This document shows, piece after piece, positions 51,571 to 60,592 of a stretch of DNA of 64,000 nucleotides; the first letter of the stretch is position 1, and each line of letters begins with the position of its first letter. Location of the stretch: the NCBI RefSeq assembly GCF_001672755.1, contig NZ_LZKI01000162.1:46912-110911 (forward strand), read 5' to 3'. The notes below the pieces were generated by a model. That model saw only the letters and a list, made by a program, of their open reading frames with translations, was not told the DNA's origin and did no database searches. Made by a program: the position numbers and the translations under genes. This stretch comes from Mycobacterium colombiense (GTDB taxonomy: Bacteria > Actinomycetota > Actinomycetes > Mycobacteriales > Mycobacteriaceae).

Positions 51571-53718
51571 CTACTCAGCGAAGCTGACGAACTGATTCGC
51601 GCGGACGGACTCGATCATGCGGACGATCTTGTGGTGCGTGGTAGGTAGCCGCGGGTCCGGACCGGCTCCCACTGCCAGCGCATCGAGCGCAGTGAGAACA
51701 GGTTCCACGCGCCGTCGCGACCCGTGTACCTTCGGCAGAACCTTCTGCATCATCGCCAGATCGAGGGCAGTATCGGCATCGGTGTCTCCGGTCGCTGCGA
51801 AGAACGCGCAGAACCGCAGGATCTCGTATAGCGTGCGGTGCCCAAACTCTTGGTTGGCGCCAGCCATGATCACATGCGCCTCTCGAAGCGCCGAGACAAT
51901 CTCGTCGCGAGCCGGATGAGGATGCTCTCGCTGCCAATCGTCACTCTCCGCGAGCGACGCGAACGCGCGCACTCGCTGGTCGTCTCCCGCCGGCGCAGCA
52001 ATGGGCCGCTGGAGCTCGGCGTCGAGTTCATCGGAGGTCACCCGAAACTCAAAGGTGGAGGCTCTGTCCAGAACCTTCGGCGAGAACATGTAGGTCGTCT
52101 CGTCCACGTTGACTGTGCCGACTACGAAAAGGTTTCGCGGCAACGGCAGCCGCTGCGCTTCTATGTCGCGTAGGACCCATTGCCGAGACGGTTGATCAAA
52201 GACCAGATCCGGTAAGACTGGACGTCGCGATTCGACCCCGGAGAGAAAGTCCGAGAAGTACCGCTCGACGTGAGCCAAGTTCATCTCGTCGAGGATCAGC
52301 AAGTACGGGTGCTCGGGGTCGTCCGCTGCGCGTAGAACAAACTCGAACGCTTCGGGAACGAACCACACCGGCGCCCCAGACGCCGACGAACGTAGCGCGT
52401 CCTCGTAACCAAAGATGGATTCCGGGCCCGTCCAGTCAGGCCGCACGGGTACGACGACGTGGCGATGACGTCCGTGTTCATCTGTGCCGAACCATTCACC
52501 GAGTCTCATCGCGAGTTGAGTCTTGCCCGAACCGGCGAGTCCCGTCAGGATCGCGAAGGGTTTGGCAAGCAAACTGCTCAAGAACGAGCGAACGAGATTC
52601 GAGCCTGCTGGGAAGCGGAGTCCAGACGCTTCCACCGCTTCGGCAAAATCATGGAATAGTTCGGGCGGCGTCGGCGCCTTCGACGGTGTTGGTGTTGAAG
52701 CAGCGGCCGGGACCGAAGGGAGGTGCGGCGCGAGTTCGGGGAACCGCTGTGCCAGCTCGTTCACGAAGTCGCCTTGGAGGCGAACGAGATAGACCTGCTG
52801 GACGGCTCCGGTGACAGTGAATGGCGAACCCTGCCTAATTCGGGCACCCTCGTCGATAGCGGCAAGTGCGACCGGTTCATTCAGCTCCTGATACTGCGAC
52901 TCGACTAGCCGGCCCGCGGCCTCCCAGGCTTGGTCGTTGAGCGGATTGGGAGCCGGTCTCGCAGCTGCGGTTACATGACTCGCGGCTCGCAATGAGCCAT
53001 TGCTGTAATGCAGAACGACGTCACCTTCGCGAACCTCATCCATGGTGTCCCAGTGGTACTGCGGGCGGCCCGCCCTGTTGAGCTTCGGCGCCCACAGGAA
53101 CCCACCATCGCGCTCCTTTGCGTAAGTGGCGCCTTGATTCACCCACCAGACCGAAGTTTGCTGCCCAAGAAAGGAGACCCCTTCCTCGGTTAGTTCACCG
53201 CTTCTATCGATTAGCCCACTCTCTATGAGGAGTTCTCGGTAGCGAGCGCCTTGCGACTCGAAGGTTCGGTCCGATTGCCACTGGTCGGAATTCGAACGGT
53301 CCGCCAGGGCGCGCCCGAGATCGTCGTTGGACCAGCCGGCCGATATGTCACGAACAATCTGAAGAGCGATTCGAGCGTCGTCAGCCAGCGGAGCGCTACC
53401 AGATAGCCGGTCACGAAGGACGCCAGCCTGTGTCTCATCGACAATCCAAGGGTTGCTGGAATCGACGTTTTCGGCATACGCATCACCCGACGCGGTCAGC
53501 TTGAACCTGCGCTCGTCCTCCACCACCAAATCAAGCATTCGCGCGAAGCGAAGACAATCACCGGCCCGCACTTTCGGGTTCTCAATTGACTCGCCAGACT
53601 TGAAGAGTTGCGTTGCATGGTCACTGAGGAGTTCCTCGATATTGGCCGAGCCAAGCTCGCGAAGGCGCGCGAGCAGCAGATTGCCATAGCTGAACTTGAG
53701 GGTGGGGATGGCCAGCAC
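51571..53718 (-). CDS. EVE-domain AAA+ ATPase/GTPase, McrB-like
   Basis: A 715-aa protein from GTG 53718. Residues 1-180 are a helical/winged-helix region; an EVE-like domain at about 190-320 starts WWVNQGATYAKERDGGFLWA and includes HWDTMDEVREGDVVLHYSNG; the AAA+ core follows with P-loop GLAGSGKT (393-400), Walker B LLILDEMN (473-480), GTVNVDET (534-541) and an Arg finger candidate in VLDRA. EVE domains read modified bases, and EVE-McrB fusions with a nuclease partner are known type IV restriction systems. Together with the downstream nuclease it would restrict modified foreign DNA. Confidence 0.85.
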   Translation of the reverse strand: MLAIPTLKFSYGNLLLARLRELGSANIEELLSDHATQLFKSGESIENPKVRAGDCLRFARMLDLVVEDERRFKLTASGDAYAENVDSSNPWIVDETQAGVLRDRLSGSAPLADDARIALQIVRDISAGWSNDDLGRALADRSNSDQWQSDRTFESQGARYRELLIESGLIDRSGELTEEGVSFLGQQTSVWWVNQGATYAKERDGGFLWAPKLNRAGRPQYHWDTMDEVREGDVVLHYSNGSLRAASHVTAAARPAPNPLNDQAWEAAGRLVESQYQELNEPVALAAIDEGARIRQGSPFTVTGAVQQVYLVRLQGDFVNELAQRFPELAPHLPSVPAAASTPTPSKAPTPPELFHDFAEAVEASGLRFPAGSNLVRSFLSSLLAKPFAILTGLAGSGKTQLAMRLGEWFGTDEHGRHRHVVVPVRPDWTGPESIFGYEDALRSSASGAPVWFVPEAFEFVLRAADDPEHPYLLILDEMNLAHVERYFSDFLSGVESRRPVLPDLVFDQPSRQWVLRDIEAQRLPLPRNLFVVGTVNVDETTYMFSPKVLDRASTFEFRVTSDELDAELQRPIAAPAGDDQRVRAFASLAESDDWQREHPHPARDEIVSALREAHVIMAGANQEFGHRTLYEILRFCAFFAATGDTDADTALDLAMMQKVLPKVHGSRRRVEPVLTALDALAVGAGPDPRLPTTHHKIVRMIESVRANQFVSFAE

Positions 53719-53868
53719 GGTCTCAGGCTAGTGGGGAAGACCAGCGGCGCCCAGCATCCGAGATGCACCTGCAGTCGTGTCCGCTACGAGGCGGATTACC
53801 GCCCAATCTGTTCGGCAAGGATTGGCCAGCGCGCCGGTAACGCGCCCTCCGTTAGGCCGAAGAGATGT

Positions 53869-54156
53869 TTAGGAGGCCGGCTCCCAGCGCCAGCCGTCGT
53901 TGTCCGCGCAAACTATGCTCTCGCCATCACCGGCTACCCCAGATGCTCCATGGTCGCTACGACGACAGAATTGGCCGGGCTCATAGCAGTTGCCTTTGTT
54001 GCTTTGCGGGTAGCAGCCTGAGGGCGTCGAGGGCGCAGTTGTTGAGCGCGGCGGTCCCGGAGCCAGGGCGGAGTTTGCAACGACACCCGGTGAACCGATG
54101 GCGAGCAGGATCATGAAGCCTACGACGGTGAGGCTGTGCTTGCCTTGCTGCTTCAC
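53869..54156 (-). CDS. Small secreted Cys-rich protein
   Basis: A 95-aa precursor (GTG start; GGAGAGG about 8 nt upstream) with a signal peptide (LTVVGFMILLAIGSPGVVA). The mature part has four Cys: SGCYPQ, GNCYEPGQFC and SIVCADNDGWRWEP. This pattern recurs in small mycobacterial exported proteins. Two disulfides are likely. Function unknown. It lies between the restriction pair and the cyclase gene, transcribed the same way as both. Confidence 0.7.
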   Translation of the reverse strand: MKQQGKHSLTVVGFMILLAIGSPGVVANSALAPGPPRSTTAPSTPSGCYPQSNKGNCYEPGQFCRRSDHGASGVAGDGESIVCADNDGWRWEPAS

Positions 54157-54403
54157 TTATCTCGACCTCTCCAAGGAATCCGGTGTTTGACGCGTGTTGA
54201 ACGCGAAAGTTATCAGATTTGGGATGATCGTCGATCGGTTTGCGAAAACCGGTGATAGCTTGCCTTCGAAAGGCCGGGACGAGAACCTGCTTGGACCCGT
54301 CGTCTGGTGCGAGTCTCAGAACTAACGTTGTGGGTTTTTCGAAGCCGCAGCGAAAGTGAGGGGTCCGAAGGGTCATCGCGCCGACGGTTCGACACGCCTG
54401 CCT

Positions 54404-55936
54404 TTAATTAGTGAGGCCAACTCGCGGGTAGGTCTCTTGGTCGAGGCCGAAGACCTGCACGGCGGCTGACTTTCCTTTCAAGACATAAAATCCTCGGTCG
54501 ATGAGACCGGGTGGTCGAGACGCCAGGGCCTTGACGCACTGCTGGGTGAGAAGCATAGTGTCGCCGGTGCTTTTGGTGAGTTGCTCGACGCGTGCCGCAA
54601 CGTTGACGGTGTCACCGATCAAGGTGAACTCCAACTTGCCCCCGGCGCCAATGGTGCCGGCGATTACCACCCCGGTGTTCATCCCGATGCCGATGCGAAG
54701 ATCTCTGCCGAATCGCTTCGCGACCAGACGCTGAATCAGCACGGCGGCTGTCACCGCAGCGTCGGCATGCTCCGCGATGTCATTCGGGGCACCGAAAACG
54801 GCCAGTGCGCCGTCGCCGAGAAACTTGTTGACATGCCCACCGGCGTCCACGACAGCCGGCACGACGATCTCGAACAGCGCGTTGAGTCTGGCGACCGTTT
54901 CCTCGGCGGTGTTAGCTTCGGCGAACGGGGTGAAGTCGCGAACGTCAACGAACATCACCGTCACCTCGCGGCGCTCACCGGTGAACACGTCGTCACCCTG
55001 TTCGAGCAGCCGCGCCGCCAGGGCTGGGTCGACATAGGTACCAAAAGCGGCCTGAAGTCGTTGCCGCTCAGCCAAACCGGCCTGCATACGGTTGAATGAC
55101 GCCGCCAAAGCACCGAGGTCGTCATCCTGCACCACCGGCACCCGTTGGCCGTAGTCGCCGGCCGCAACACGTTTGGTTCCATCGGCGAGGTCACGAATGG
55201 GTCGCAGCGACGGTGAGAATGAGGCGCCGACGGTCATGGGCACGCCGAAGACAAACGTGAAGGCACATCCGATCACGACGCACGCTACCGGGTTCTCACT
55301 GACGCGATCGAACACGGCCGCCACCATCGCGCCCCCAACCGTGAAGACGAACGCGACCGCGACCACCAACATGTCCGACCACACGGCGAAAGTCGGGCGA
55401 GAGCGCGGCAACGAATCACCAATCCTCATTTCACCGGTGATGGCGATCCTGGCAGGTCGCAGTGCGGCTTCCGCGAAGCTGTGCACAGCGATCACCTGGA
55501 CGCCAGTTCCGAAGGCGGCGCCCAGAATTCCGTACTGGGCCAGCCGAGACCACGGCGCCCCCGCAATCGCACCGACGCCCACCAATATCACCGCTAGCGA
55601 AACGGCATTGGTCACTACCGCTCGAATAACCGTCCGTCGAGCCCAGGTGTACGTGGCCTCCAGTGCCTTCGCTCGATCGACCTCAAGGCCCGCCGCGCAC
55701 TGCTCCGCAAGGCGGATGCCCCCAAGGCCGGGAAGAAGCGTCGCATACACCGGCACTAGCAGGCCAACAGCGGTGATGAGTGCCGCCCCAAGGTAGCGGC
55801 CCGACTTCTCGAACGTGACAACGACAAACGACGGAACGAGGTACACCGGCAGCAAGAACTGGAAGACGATCGCCCAAAGCGCCCACGAGTACCGCGAGCC
55901 ATACCGATCCCACGCCCACTGCCAAATGCGATCCAT
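54404..55936 (-). CDS. Membrane-bound class III adenylate cyclase with HAMP domain
   Basis: A 510-aa protein. About six membrane helices in residues 20-240, a HAMP region at about 240-290 (RPIRDLADGTKRVAAGDYG), and a C-terminal class III cyclase domain: metal Asp331 in MFVDVRDF, Lys371 and Asp375 in NKFLGDGALAVFG, and IGDTVNVAARVEQL with the transition-state Asn and Arg. This is the architecture of the M. tuberculosis Rv1318c-Rv1320c/Rv3645 group. It converts ATP to cAMP, probably in response to a membrane signal. A fragment of a second cyclase lies upstream of it. Confidence 0.92.
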   Translation of the reverse strand: MDRIWQWAWDRYGSRYSWALWAIVFQFLLPVYLVPSFVVVTFEKSGRYLGAALITAVGLLVPVYATLLPGLGGIRLAEQCAAGLEVDRAKALEATYTWARRTVIRAVVTNAVSLAVILVGVGAIAGAPWSRLAQYGILGAAFGTGVQVIAVHSFAEAALRPARIAITGEMRIGDSLPRSRPTFAVWSDMLVVAVAFVFTVGGAMVAAVFDRVSENPVACVVIGCAFTFVFGVPMTVGASFSPSLRPIRDLADGTKRVAAGDYGQRVPVVQDDDLGALAASFNRMQAGLAERQRLQAAFGTYVDPALAARLLEQGDDVFTGERREVTVMFVDVRDFTPFAEANTAEETVARLNALFEIVVPAVVDAGGHVNKFLGDGALAVFGAPNDIAEHADAAVTAAVLIQRLVAKRFGRDLRIGIGMNTGVVIAGTIGAGGKLEFTLIGDTVNVAARVEQLTKSTGDTMLLTQQCVKALASRPPGLIDRGFYVLKGKSAAVQVFGLDQETYPRVGLTN

Positions 55937-56030
55937 GCCGCGAGACTAATCGTCCGCCTAGTTACGAGCTGGGGAAACGTGGGAGGTTAACAATCCCGCA
56001 AACAGCACCGTGGACGATTCCGAGATGGGT

Positions 56031-56117
56031 CGATCACCACACCGGTGTTGATCCCGATTCCTACGCAAAGGTCGCCGCCGTATCGCTCAGCAACGAGGCG
56101 GTGAATCAGAACCGCGG
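56031..56117 (-). pseudogene. Fragment of a second class III adenylate cyclase gene
   Basis: The minus strand encodes AVLIHRLVAERYGGDLCVGI then GINTGVVI, closely matching residues 399-426 of the intact cyclase (AVLIQRLVAKRFGRDLRIGI...). Nothing else of a cyclase remains at either side, so it is a leftover of a duplicated or deleted gene. Confidence 0.75.
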
Positions 56118-56215
56118 ATCAGGCCGAACTAGCCGAATAGCTTCCGGCCACCAGAAGTCCGCCAACCGGAGCGGCGGCTCCAGAATCGACGCTGAGGTTT
56201 CGTTACCCCATAGTG

Positions 56216-56488
56216 CTATTTCGACCGACCGGTGCCGCCGTGCCAGGAGCCTGACCCTTGCTTGTGTTGAGAGTGGCTGTATGTGCCATCTCCGTCAGGA
56301 AGGCTGCTCCGTGTGTGGTCCGGCGATGGTACGCATTGCCCGTCGACGTTGGTGTAGCCGCCGCACGACGGAAGTGGGGCCTGCGGCGACAGCGGGGCCA
56401 CCAAGAGCGGTTGGGTATTGGCGATCGGCGCCGCACCAATAGCGGCTCCGATGAAGATTGCGGTGCCGACGAGTACCGAACGGACCAT
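56216..56488 (-). CDS. Small secreted DUF3761-like protein with missing cysteines
   Basis: A 90-aa precursor from ATG 56488 (AGGGAG about 9 nt upstream), with a signal peptide (VLVGTAIFIGAAIGAAP). The domain reads CGGYTNVDGQCVPSPDHT and then DGDGTYSHSQHKQGSGSWHG, the DUF3761 pattern (...YTNVDGxCVPSP...CRDGTYSFSQHxxGTCSxHGG...), but the Cys expected before DGTYS and in the GTCS position are lost. It may be diverged or decaying. Exported; function unknown. Confidence 0.65.
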   Translation of the reverse strand: MVRSVLVGTAIFIGAAIGAAPIANTQPLLVAPLSPQAPLPSCGGYTNVDGQCVPSPDHTRSSLPDGDGTYSHSQHKQGSGSWHGGTGRSK

Positions 56489-56765
56489 CTGTATTAACTC
56501 CCTGTGTCTCAAAACGATCTGCTGTGGTAGTCCCGAGTACCGCCTTGGGGGAGGTTAGCTTGCTAGCTGTCACTGTGAGGCGGTTTTCATACGGAAGTAC
56601 CAAAAATGCCCTGCAGAAAGTTCGTATCGAAAGTAAGCTCGCCGCTCAAGAGTTGTTGCAGGCCAAAGCATGTGCCTAGTCTATCTATATGATCTCCGCG
56701 CAAAATACGCGCAATTTGAGTCCGCCCGATGCAGCAGCACACGAAACGGAATGGCAACAGTCCGC
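56489..56765. other. AT-richer intergenic region
   Basis: 277 bp with lower GC than average. A minus-strand open frame at 56587-56796 has no recognised homology or start signal. It marks the right edge of the accessory segment. Confidence 0.4.
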
Positions 56766-57218
56766 CTACGGCCGCGGCGGCAACGCCGCCAACCACCCAT
56801 CCGAAAGCAACTCCAGCAGCTGCCCGTCCGGATCCCGGATCATCGCCATCGCCTCACCCACGGTCCCGTCGACCACCGCTCCCCCAAAGTCGGCCACTCG
56901 AGCCAGCACGCCTGGCAGATCGGACACCGAAAACGAGATGTGCGTCAGCCCGATCTGATCCATCACGCGCTCCGAGCCGGCGTGAACCTGGCGCTTCGAG
57001 TAGTCCATCAGCTCGAGCACCAAGCCGTCCCGCACGAGATAGGTCGCATGCACGCCGAGCGGCTCGGGCAGCCCCACCAGCTGGGAGGTCGGGCCGTCGG
57101 GCGGGTCGAGTTCCCACCAGAACTGGAATCCCAGCAAGCCCTCGTAAAAGCGGCGCGACCGCTCACGGTCGCGCACGCATAACCCAACGTGATTGAAAAC
57201 CGTCCGATGGCTCGTCAT
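56766..57218 (-). CDS. VOC/glyoxalase-family protein
   Basis: A 150-aa protein with the paired beta-alpha-beta-beta-beta modules of the vicinal oxygen chelate fold: FNHVGLCVRDRERSRRFYEG at the start, and GLTHISFSVSDLPGVLARV and IRDPDGQLLELL in the second half. His in NHVG, His in THIS and Glu in LLELL are plausible metal ligands. Glyoxalase, dioxygenase or isomerase activities occur in this family; none can be chosen. It is divergent from the P450 gene over about 150 bp. Confidence 0.85.
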   Translation of the reverse strand: MTSHRTVFNHVGLCVRDRERSRRFYEGLLGFQFWWELDPPDGPTSQLVGLPEPLGVHATYLVRDGLVLELMDYSKRQVHAGSERVMDQIGLTHISFSVSDLPGVLARVADFGGAVVDGTVGEAMAMIRDPDGQLLELLSDGWLAALPPRP

Positions 57219-57370
57219 GACAACCTTTCCGCAGCAAATCGGGCCTGCGCGCCCGACGCCGCCCGACCCACGCCACTACCTTCGCCCAGCTCAAACGCGT
57301 AATAATGCAAAGATAGACCAATAAGCGCACCGCCGAAGAAGCAGATCACCTTCCGTTGGAGGGCTTTTCG

Positions 57371-58639
57371 ATGGCCACACGTCCGAACGTCAGCGCCGAC
57401 GCGATCGTTGACTTCGACCATCATTCCGATGCTTTCAACCTCAACGAGCTGGCCGTCAACGCCGACCTGCGGCAGCGATGTCCGGTGGCGTGGAACGAGA
57501 ACTACGGCGGCTTCTGGTTCCTCAGCAGCTACGACGCCGTAAGCCAAACCGCCCGCAACGGCGGCACTTTCGCCCACAAGTACGAGCCCAATGCCGCCGA
57601 CGGCGTCGACTACCAAGGCGAGATGGGCGTCCCCCGCCCCGACGGACAGCCGGCCCTCGGCATCGGCGAAGTCGACGGCCCCTACCACCAAGCCTTAAGA
57701 CACGCACTCGCCCCGTTCTTCTCCCCCGGCGCCGTCGAGAAACTCAAGCCGTTCATGGAGCAATCCGCGCACTGGTTCCTCGACCAAAAAATCAAAGACG
57801 GGCACCTGGACCTGGTGCTCGACTACGCCAGCCCAGTCCCGGCCATCCTGACGATGAAGCTGATGGGCCTGCCCTACGACAACTGGCACCTGTACGCCAA
57901 CCTCTTTCACTCCGTCATGGCCGTCTCCCAGGACAGCGACGAGTACGCCAACGCGATCGCCAAAGTGCCCGCCATGATGGAGGAGGTCCTCGATTTCGCC
58001 GCCCACCGGCGGGCCGACGCCCGAGAAGACTTGACCAGCTTCCTCATTCAGTTCGAGTTCGACGGTCAGCGCCTCACCGACGAACAGCTGCTCAACATCC
58101 TGTGGAATCTCATCGGCGGCGGGGTCGACACCACCACCTCCCAGACCGCGCTGACCCTGTTGCACCTGGGCACCCACTGCGACATCAGGCAGCAGCTCAT
58201 CGACCACCCCGAGCTCTACCGCACCGCCACCGACGAATTCCTGCGCTACTTCTCCGTCAACCAAACCCTCAGCCGCACAGTCACTCACGACGTCGTCCTC
58301 GCTGGCCAACGCCTCCGCAAGAACGACAAAGTCGTCATCAGCTGGCTCTCGGCCAACCACGACGAAACCGAATTCGACCGGCCCGACGAGATCATCCTCG
58401 ACCGCGCACCCAACCGCCACGTCGCCTTCGGACTCGGCCCACACCGCTGCATCGGATCGCATCTGGCCCGGTCAATGTCCGGCGTGCTGGTCAAGGCCGT
58501 CCTCGACCGCCTCCCCGACTACCAAGTCGACGTCGAAAACGTCCACCAATACCTGGGCAACCCGAGCATGACGGGCCTGGGCACGCTCCCGGTCACCTTC
58601 ACACCGGGGACAACCAGGGAAACCCCACGCCCCTGGTAG
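57371..58639 (+). CDS. Cytochrome P450
   Basis: A 422-aa soluble P450 from ATG 57371 (GGAGGG 8 nt upstream). I-helix LIGGGVDTTTSQ, ExxR in DEFLRYFS, and heme loop FGLGPHRCIGSHLAR with the axial Cys. The family assignment within mycobacterial CYPs is not certain; it is clearly different from CYP124. Substrate unknown. No ferredoxin gene is adjacent. Convergent with the TetR gene (4 nt apart). Confidence 0.92.
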   Translation: MATRPNVSADAIVDFDHHSDAFNLNELAVNADLRQRCPVAWNENYGGFWFLSSYDAVSQTARNGGTFAHKYEPNAADGVDYQGEMGVPRPDGQPALGIGEVDGPYHQALRHALAPFFSPGAVEKLKPFMEQSAHWFLDQKIKDGHLDLVLDYASPVPAILTMKLMGLPYDNWHLYANLFHSVMAVSQDSDEYANAIAKVPAMMEEVLDFAAHRRADAREDLTSFLIQFEFDGQRLTDEQLLNILWNLIGGGVDTTTSQTALTLLHLGTHCDIRQQLIDHPELYRTATDEFLRYFSVNQTLSRTVTHDVVLAGQRLRKNDKVVISWLSANHDETEFDRPDEIILDRAPNRHVAFGLGPHRCIGSHLARSMSGVLVKAVLDRLPDYQVDVENVHQYLGNPSMTGLGTLPVTFTPGTTRETPRPW

Positions 58640-58643
58640 TCGC

Positions 58644-59249
58644 TCAAAGCACTTGCGCCACAACGCCCGCGATCAACTCGTCGGGAGCTTGAACAATCCC
58701 CACCGCGGTCAGCTGGCCACCAATGGCGAGCGACGCGATGCCATGCACCAGCGACCAGAGCGGCGCGGCAACCTCACGGGGATCACGATCCGCGACGATC
58801 CCCGCCTCCTGGCACGTGGTGATCGCGTCGAGCAGGTCGCCAAACGCCTGCTCGCCGGCGACCGCTACGCCGGGCTGCTCGGCCTTCAGCGACTCCGCGC
58901 CGAACATCACCTGATAGTGGTCGGGATGGGCGACGGCCCATTGCACGTAGGCGCGGCCGAGCTCGATGACCCGCTCCTTCGGATCCGAGGCGCGGTCGGC
59001 GGCCGCGGCCAGAGCGGCGTGCAGTTCGAGGAATCCCTGTTCGGCGACGGCGGCCAGCAGCTCAGCCTTGTCGGCGAAGTGCCGGTACGGGGCCGCGGCA
59101 CTGACGCCGGCGCGGCGCGCCGCTTCGGTGAGGGTGAACCCCTTCGGCCCCTTCTCGGCCACCAGCGATAACGCGGCGCTGGTCAGGGCGCGTTTGAGAT
59201 CGCCGTGGTGATAGCTCTGACGCCTGACGGCCGACCGTTTGACTGCCAT
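58644..59249 (-). CDS. TetR-family transcriptional regulator
   Basis: About 201 aa from ATG 59249 (MAVKRSAVRRQSYHHGDLKR). The HTH region GFTLTEAARRAGVSAAAPYR then HFADKAEL is typical of TetR with the YHHGDLR-type N-terminus. The longer frame to 59354 overlaps the divergent gene and is rejected. The operator palindrome at 59258-59283 lies 9 nt upstream, so it probably autoregulates and controls the divergent DUF1707 gene and the SDR gene. Confidence 0.9.
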   Translation of the reverse strand: MAVKRSAVRRQSYHHGDLKRALTSAALSLVAEKGPKGFTLTEAARRAGVSAAAPYRHFADKAELLAAVAEQGFLELHAALAAAADRASDPKERVIELGRAYVQWAVAHPDHYQVMFGAESLKAEQPGVAVAGEQAFGDLLDAITTCQEAGIVADRDPREVAAPLWSLVHGIASLAIGGQLTAVGIVQAPDELIAGVVAQVL

Positions 59250-59257
59250 GTTGACGA

Positions 59258-59283
59258 CATTAACATTATGGTCTATGTTAATG
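59258..59283. promoter_or_regulatory. 9+9 bp inverted repeat, TetR operator
   Basis: CATTAACAT (59258-59266) and ATGTTAATG (59275-59283) are perfect inverted repeats around 8 bp (TATGGTCT). The site is in the only AT-rich patch between two divergent genes and overlaps both presumed promoters, which is the usual arrangement for TetR autoregulation. Confidence 0.75.
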
Positions 59284-59313
59284 CTATTCACATCGGCGAA
59301 CCGGGGAGACGAA

Positions 59314-59742
59314 ATGTCGAATCTGCTTGAAACCACATCCACACTCGCCGGCACCCGCGACCGGGAGAAGGCCGCCGACCTGCTCGGTCAGGCGCTCGCC
59401 CAGGGCTATCTGCGGGTGGACGAGTACGACCAACGGCTGCAAACGGCTTTCCAGACGCAGACGTCCGAGGAACTACGTGACCTCCTGGCCGACCTGCCGC
59501 TCGATCGCATCCGACGCCACGATCCCCGTCGGCGTGCCGCCCGCGTCGCCGCGGCCCGCCGCGGAGTGCGCGCCCATTTGGCCGCGTACCTCGCCATGGT
59601 CGTCATCGTGCTCACCGTCTGGGCGGCTGTCGCCGCGACGACCGACGCCACGTACTTCTGGCCGATCTGGCCCATCCTCGGCGCGGGAATCGGACTCGTC
59701 AGCCACGCCGCGTCGATACCGCGGTACAAGCAAAGCCGTTGA
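59314..59742 (+). CDS. DUF1707 protein with two membrane helices
   Basis: A 142-aa protein from ATG 59314 with GGGGAGA upstream. The N-terminal 55 residues (TRDREKAADLLGQALAQGYL then RVDEYDQRLQTAF) are the DUF1707 motif; a basic stretch (RRHDPRRRAARVAAARRG) leads to two helices (YLAMVVIVLTVWAAVAATTD and WPIWPILGAGIGLVSHA). Cytoplasmic N-terminus, membrane-anchored. It is probably regulated by the divergent TetR protein and co-transcribed with the SDR gene 28 nt downstream. Confidence 0.85.
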   Translation: MSNLLETTSTLAGTRDREKAADLLGQALAQGYLRVDEYDQRLQTAFQTQTSEELRDLLADLPLDRIRRHDPRRRAARVAAARRGVRAHLAAYLAMVVIVLTVWAAVAATTDATYFWPIWPILGAGIGLVSHAASIPRYKQSR

Positions 59743-59770
59743 TAACCAACGCTACTCGTGAGGAGGAGTC

Positions 59771-60592
59771 ATGAAGAACACGGCAGTGGTCACCGGCGCC
59801 AGCTCAGGTCTGGGCGCGATCTTCGCCGAGCAGCTGGCGCAGCGGGGTTTCTCGCTGGTGTTGGCCGGACGAGACCTGACTCGGCTCGAGGCGGTCAAAC
59901 AGCGGATCGGGCAGAACGCCGACGTCGAACTGGTCGTGGGTGACCTCGGCACCGACGACGGTGTCGAGGATCTGATCGCCCGCCTGAACGGACGGGTGAT
60001 CGACGTGCTGGTCAACAACGCGGGCTTCGGCACCTACGGCCCGTTCGCGGAAATCGACGCCGAGCGCGAACGCGAACTGGTCGCGGTCAACGTCGACGCG
60101 CCGGTCCGCCTGACCCACGCGGTGCTTCCCGGCATGCTGGCCCGCGGTCGCGGCGGCATCTTGAATGTGGCCTCCACCATCGCCTTTCAGCCCGGCACCT
60201 ATCAAGCCACCTATGGCGCTTCGAAGGCGTTCGTACTGTCGCTGAGCCAGGCATTGTGGGCCGAGACCCGCGGCTCCGGCGTCACCGTGACCGCGCTGTG
60301 CCCCGGGCCCACCCACACCGGATTCGTCGACGCGCTCGGGTCGGATGTCTCACACACCGCGGTCTATCGACATCTCGCCGCACCCGGACCCGTGGTGACC
60401 GCCGGGTTGCGCGGTCTCGACCGCGGCCGCGCGGTGGTGGTGCCCGGCTGGCGCTACCGGATGATGGCGACGGGCGGACGGCTCGCGCCCGGATGGCTGT
60501 CGGCGCTCATGAGCGGGCGGATGCTGCGGCCCGCGGCGGCGCCCCGCGGACGCGCTGGCACCGGATCGATAAGCGACTTTCAAACGCGCTAG
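59771..60592 (+). CDS. Short-chain dehydrogenase/reductase
   Basis: A 273-aa classical SDR. TGASSGLG (cofactor loop), NNAG, catalytic Ser in VASTIAF and YGASK (Tyr, Lys). GGAGGAG precedes the ATG. It is NAD(P)-dependent; the substrate is likely a lipid or ketone. The last codons (QTR then TAG) lie inside the left arm of the 38-bp palindromic repeat, so the C-terminus is made by the repeat. Confidence 0.9.
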   Translation: MKNTAVVTGASSGLGAIFAEQLAQRGFSLVLAGRDLTRLEAVKQRIGQNADVELVVGDLGTDDGVEDLIARLNGRVIDVLVNNAGFGTYGPFAEIDAERERELVAVNVDAPVRLTHAVLPGMLARGRGGILNVASTIAFQPGTYQATYGASKAFVLSLSQALWAETRGSGVTVTALCPGPTHTGFVDALGSDVSHTAVYRHLAAPGPVVTAGLRGLDRGRAVVVPGWRYRMMATGGRLAPGWLSALMSGRMLRPAAAPRGRAGTGSISDFQTR

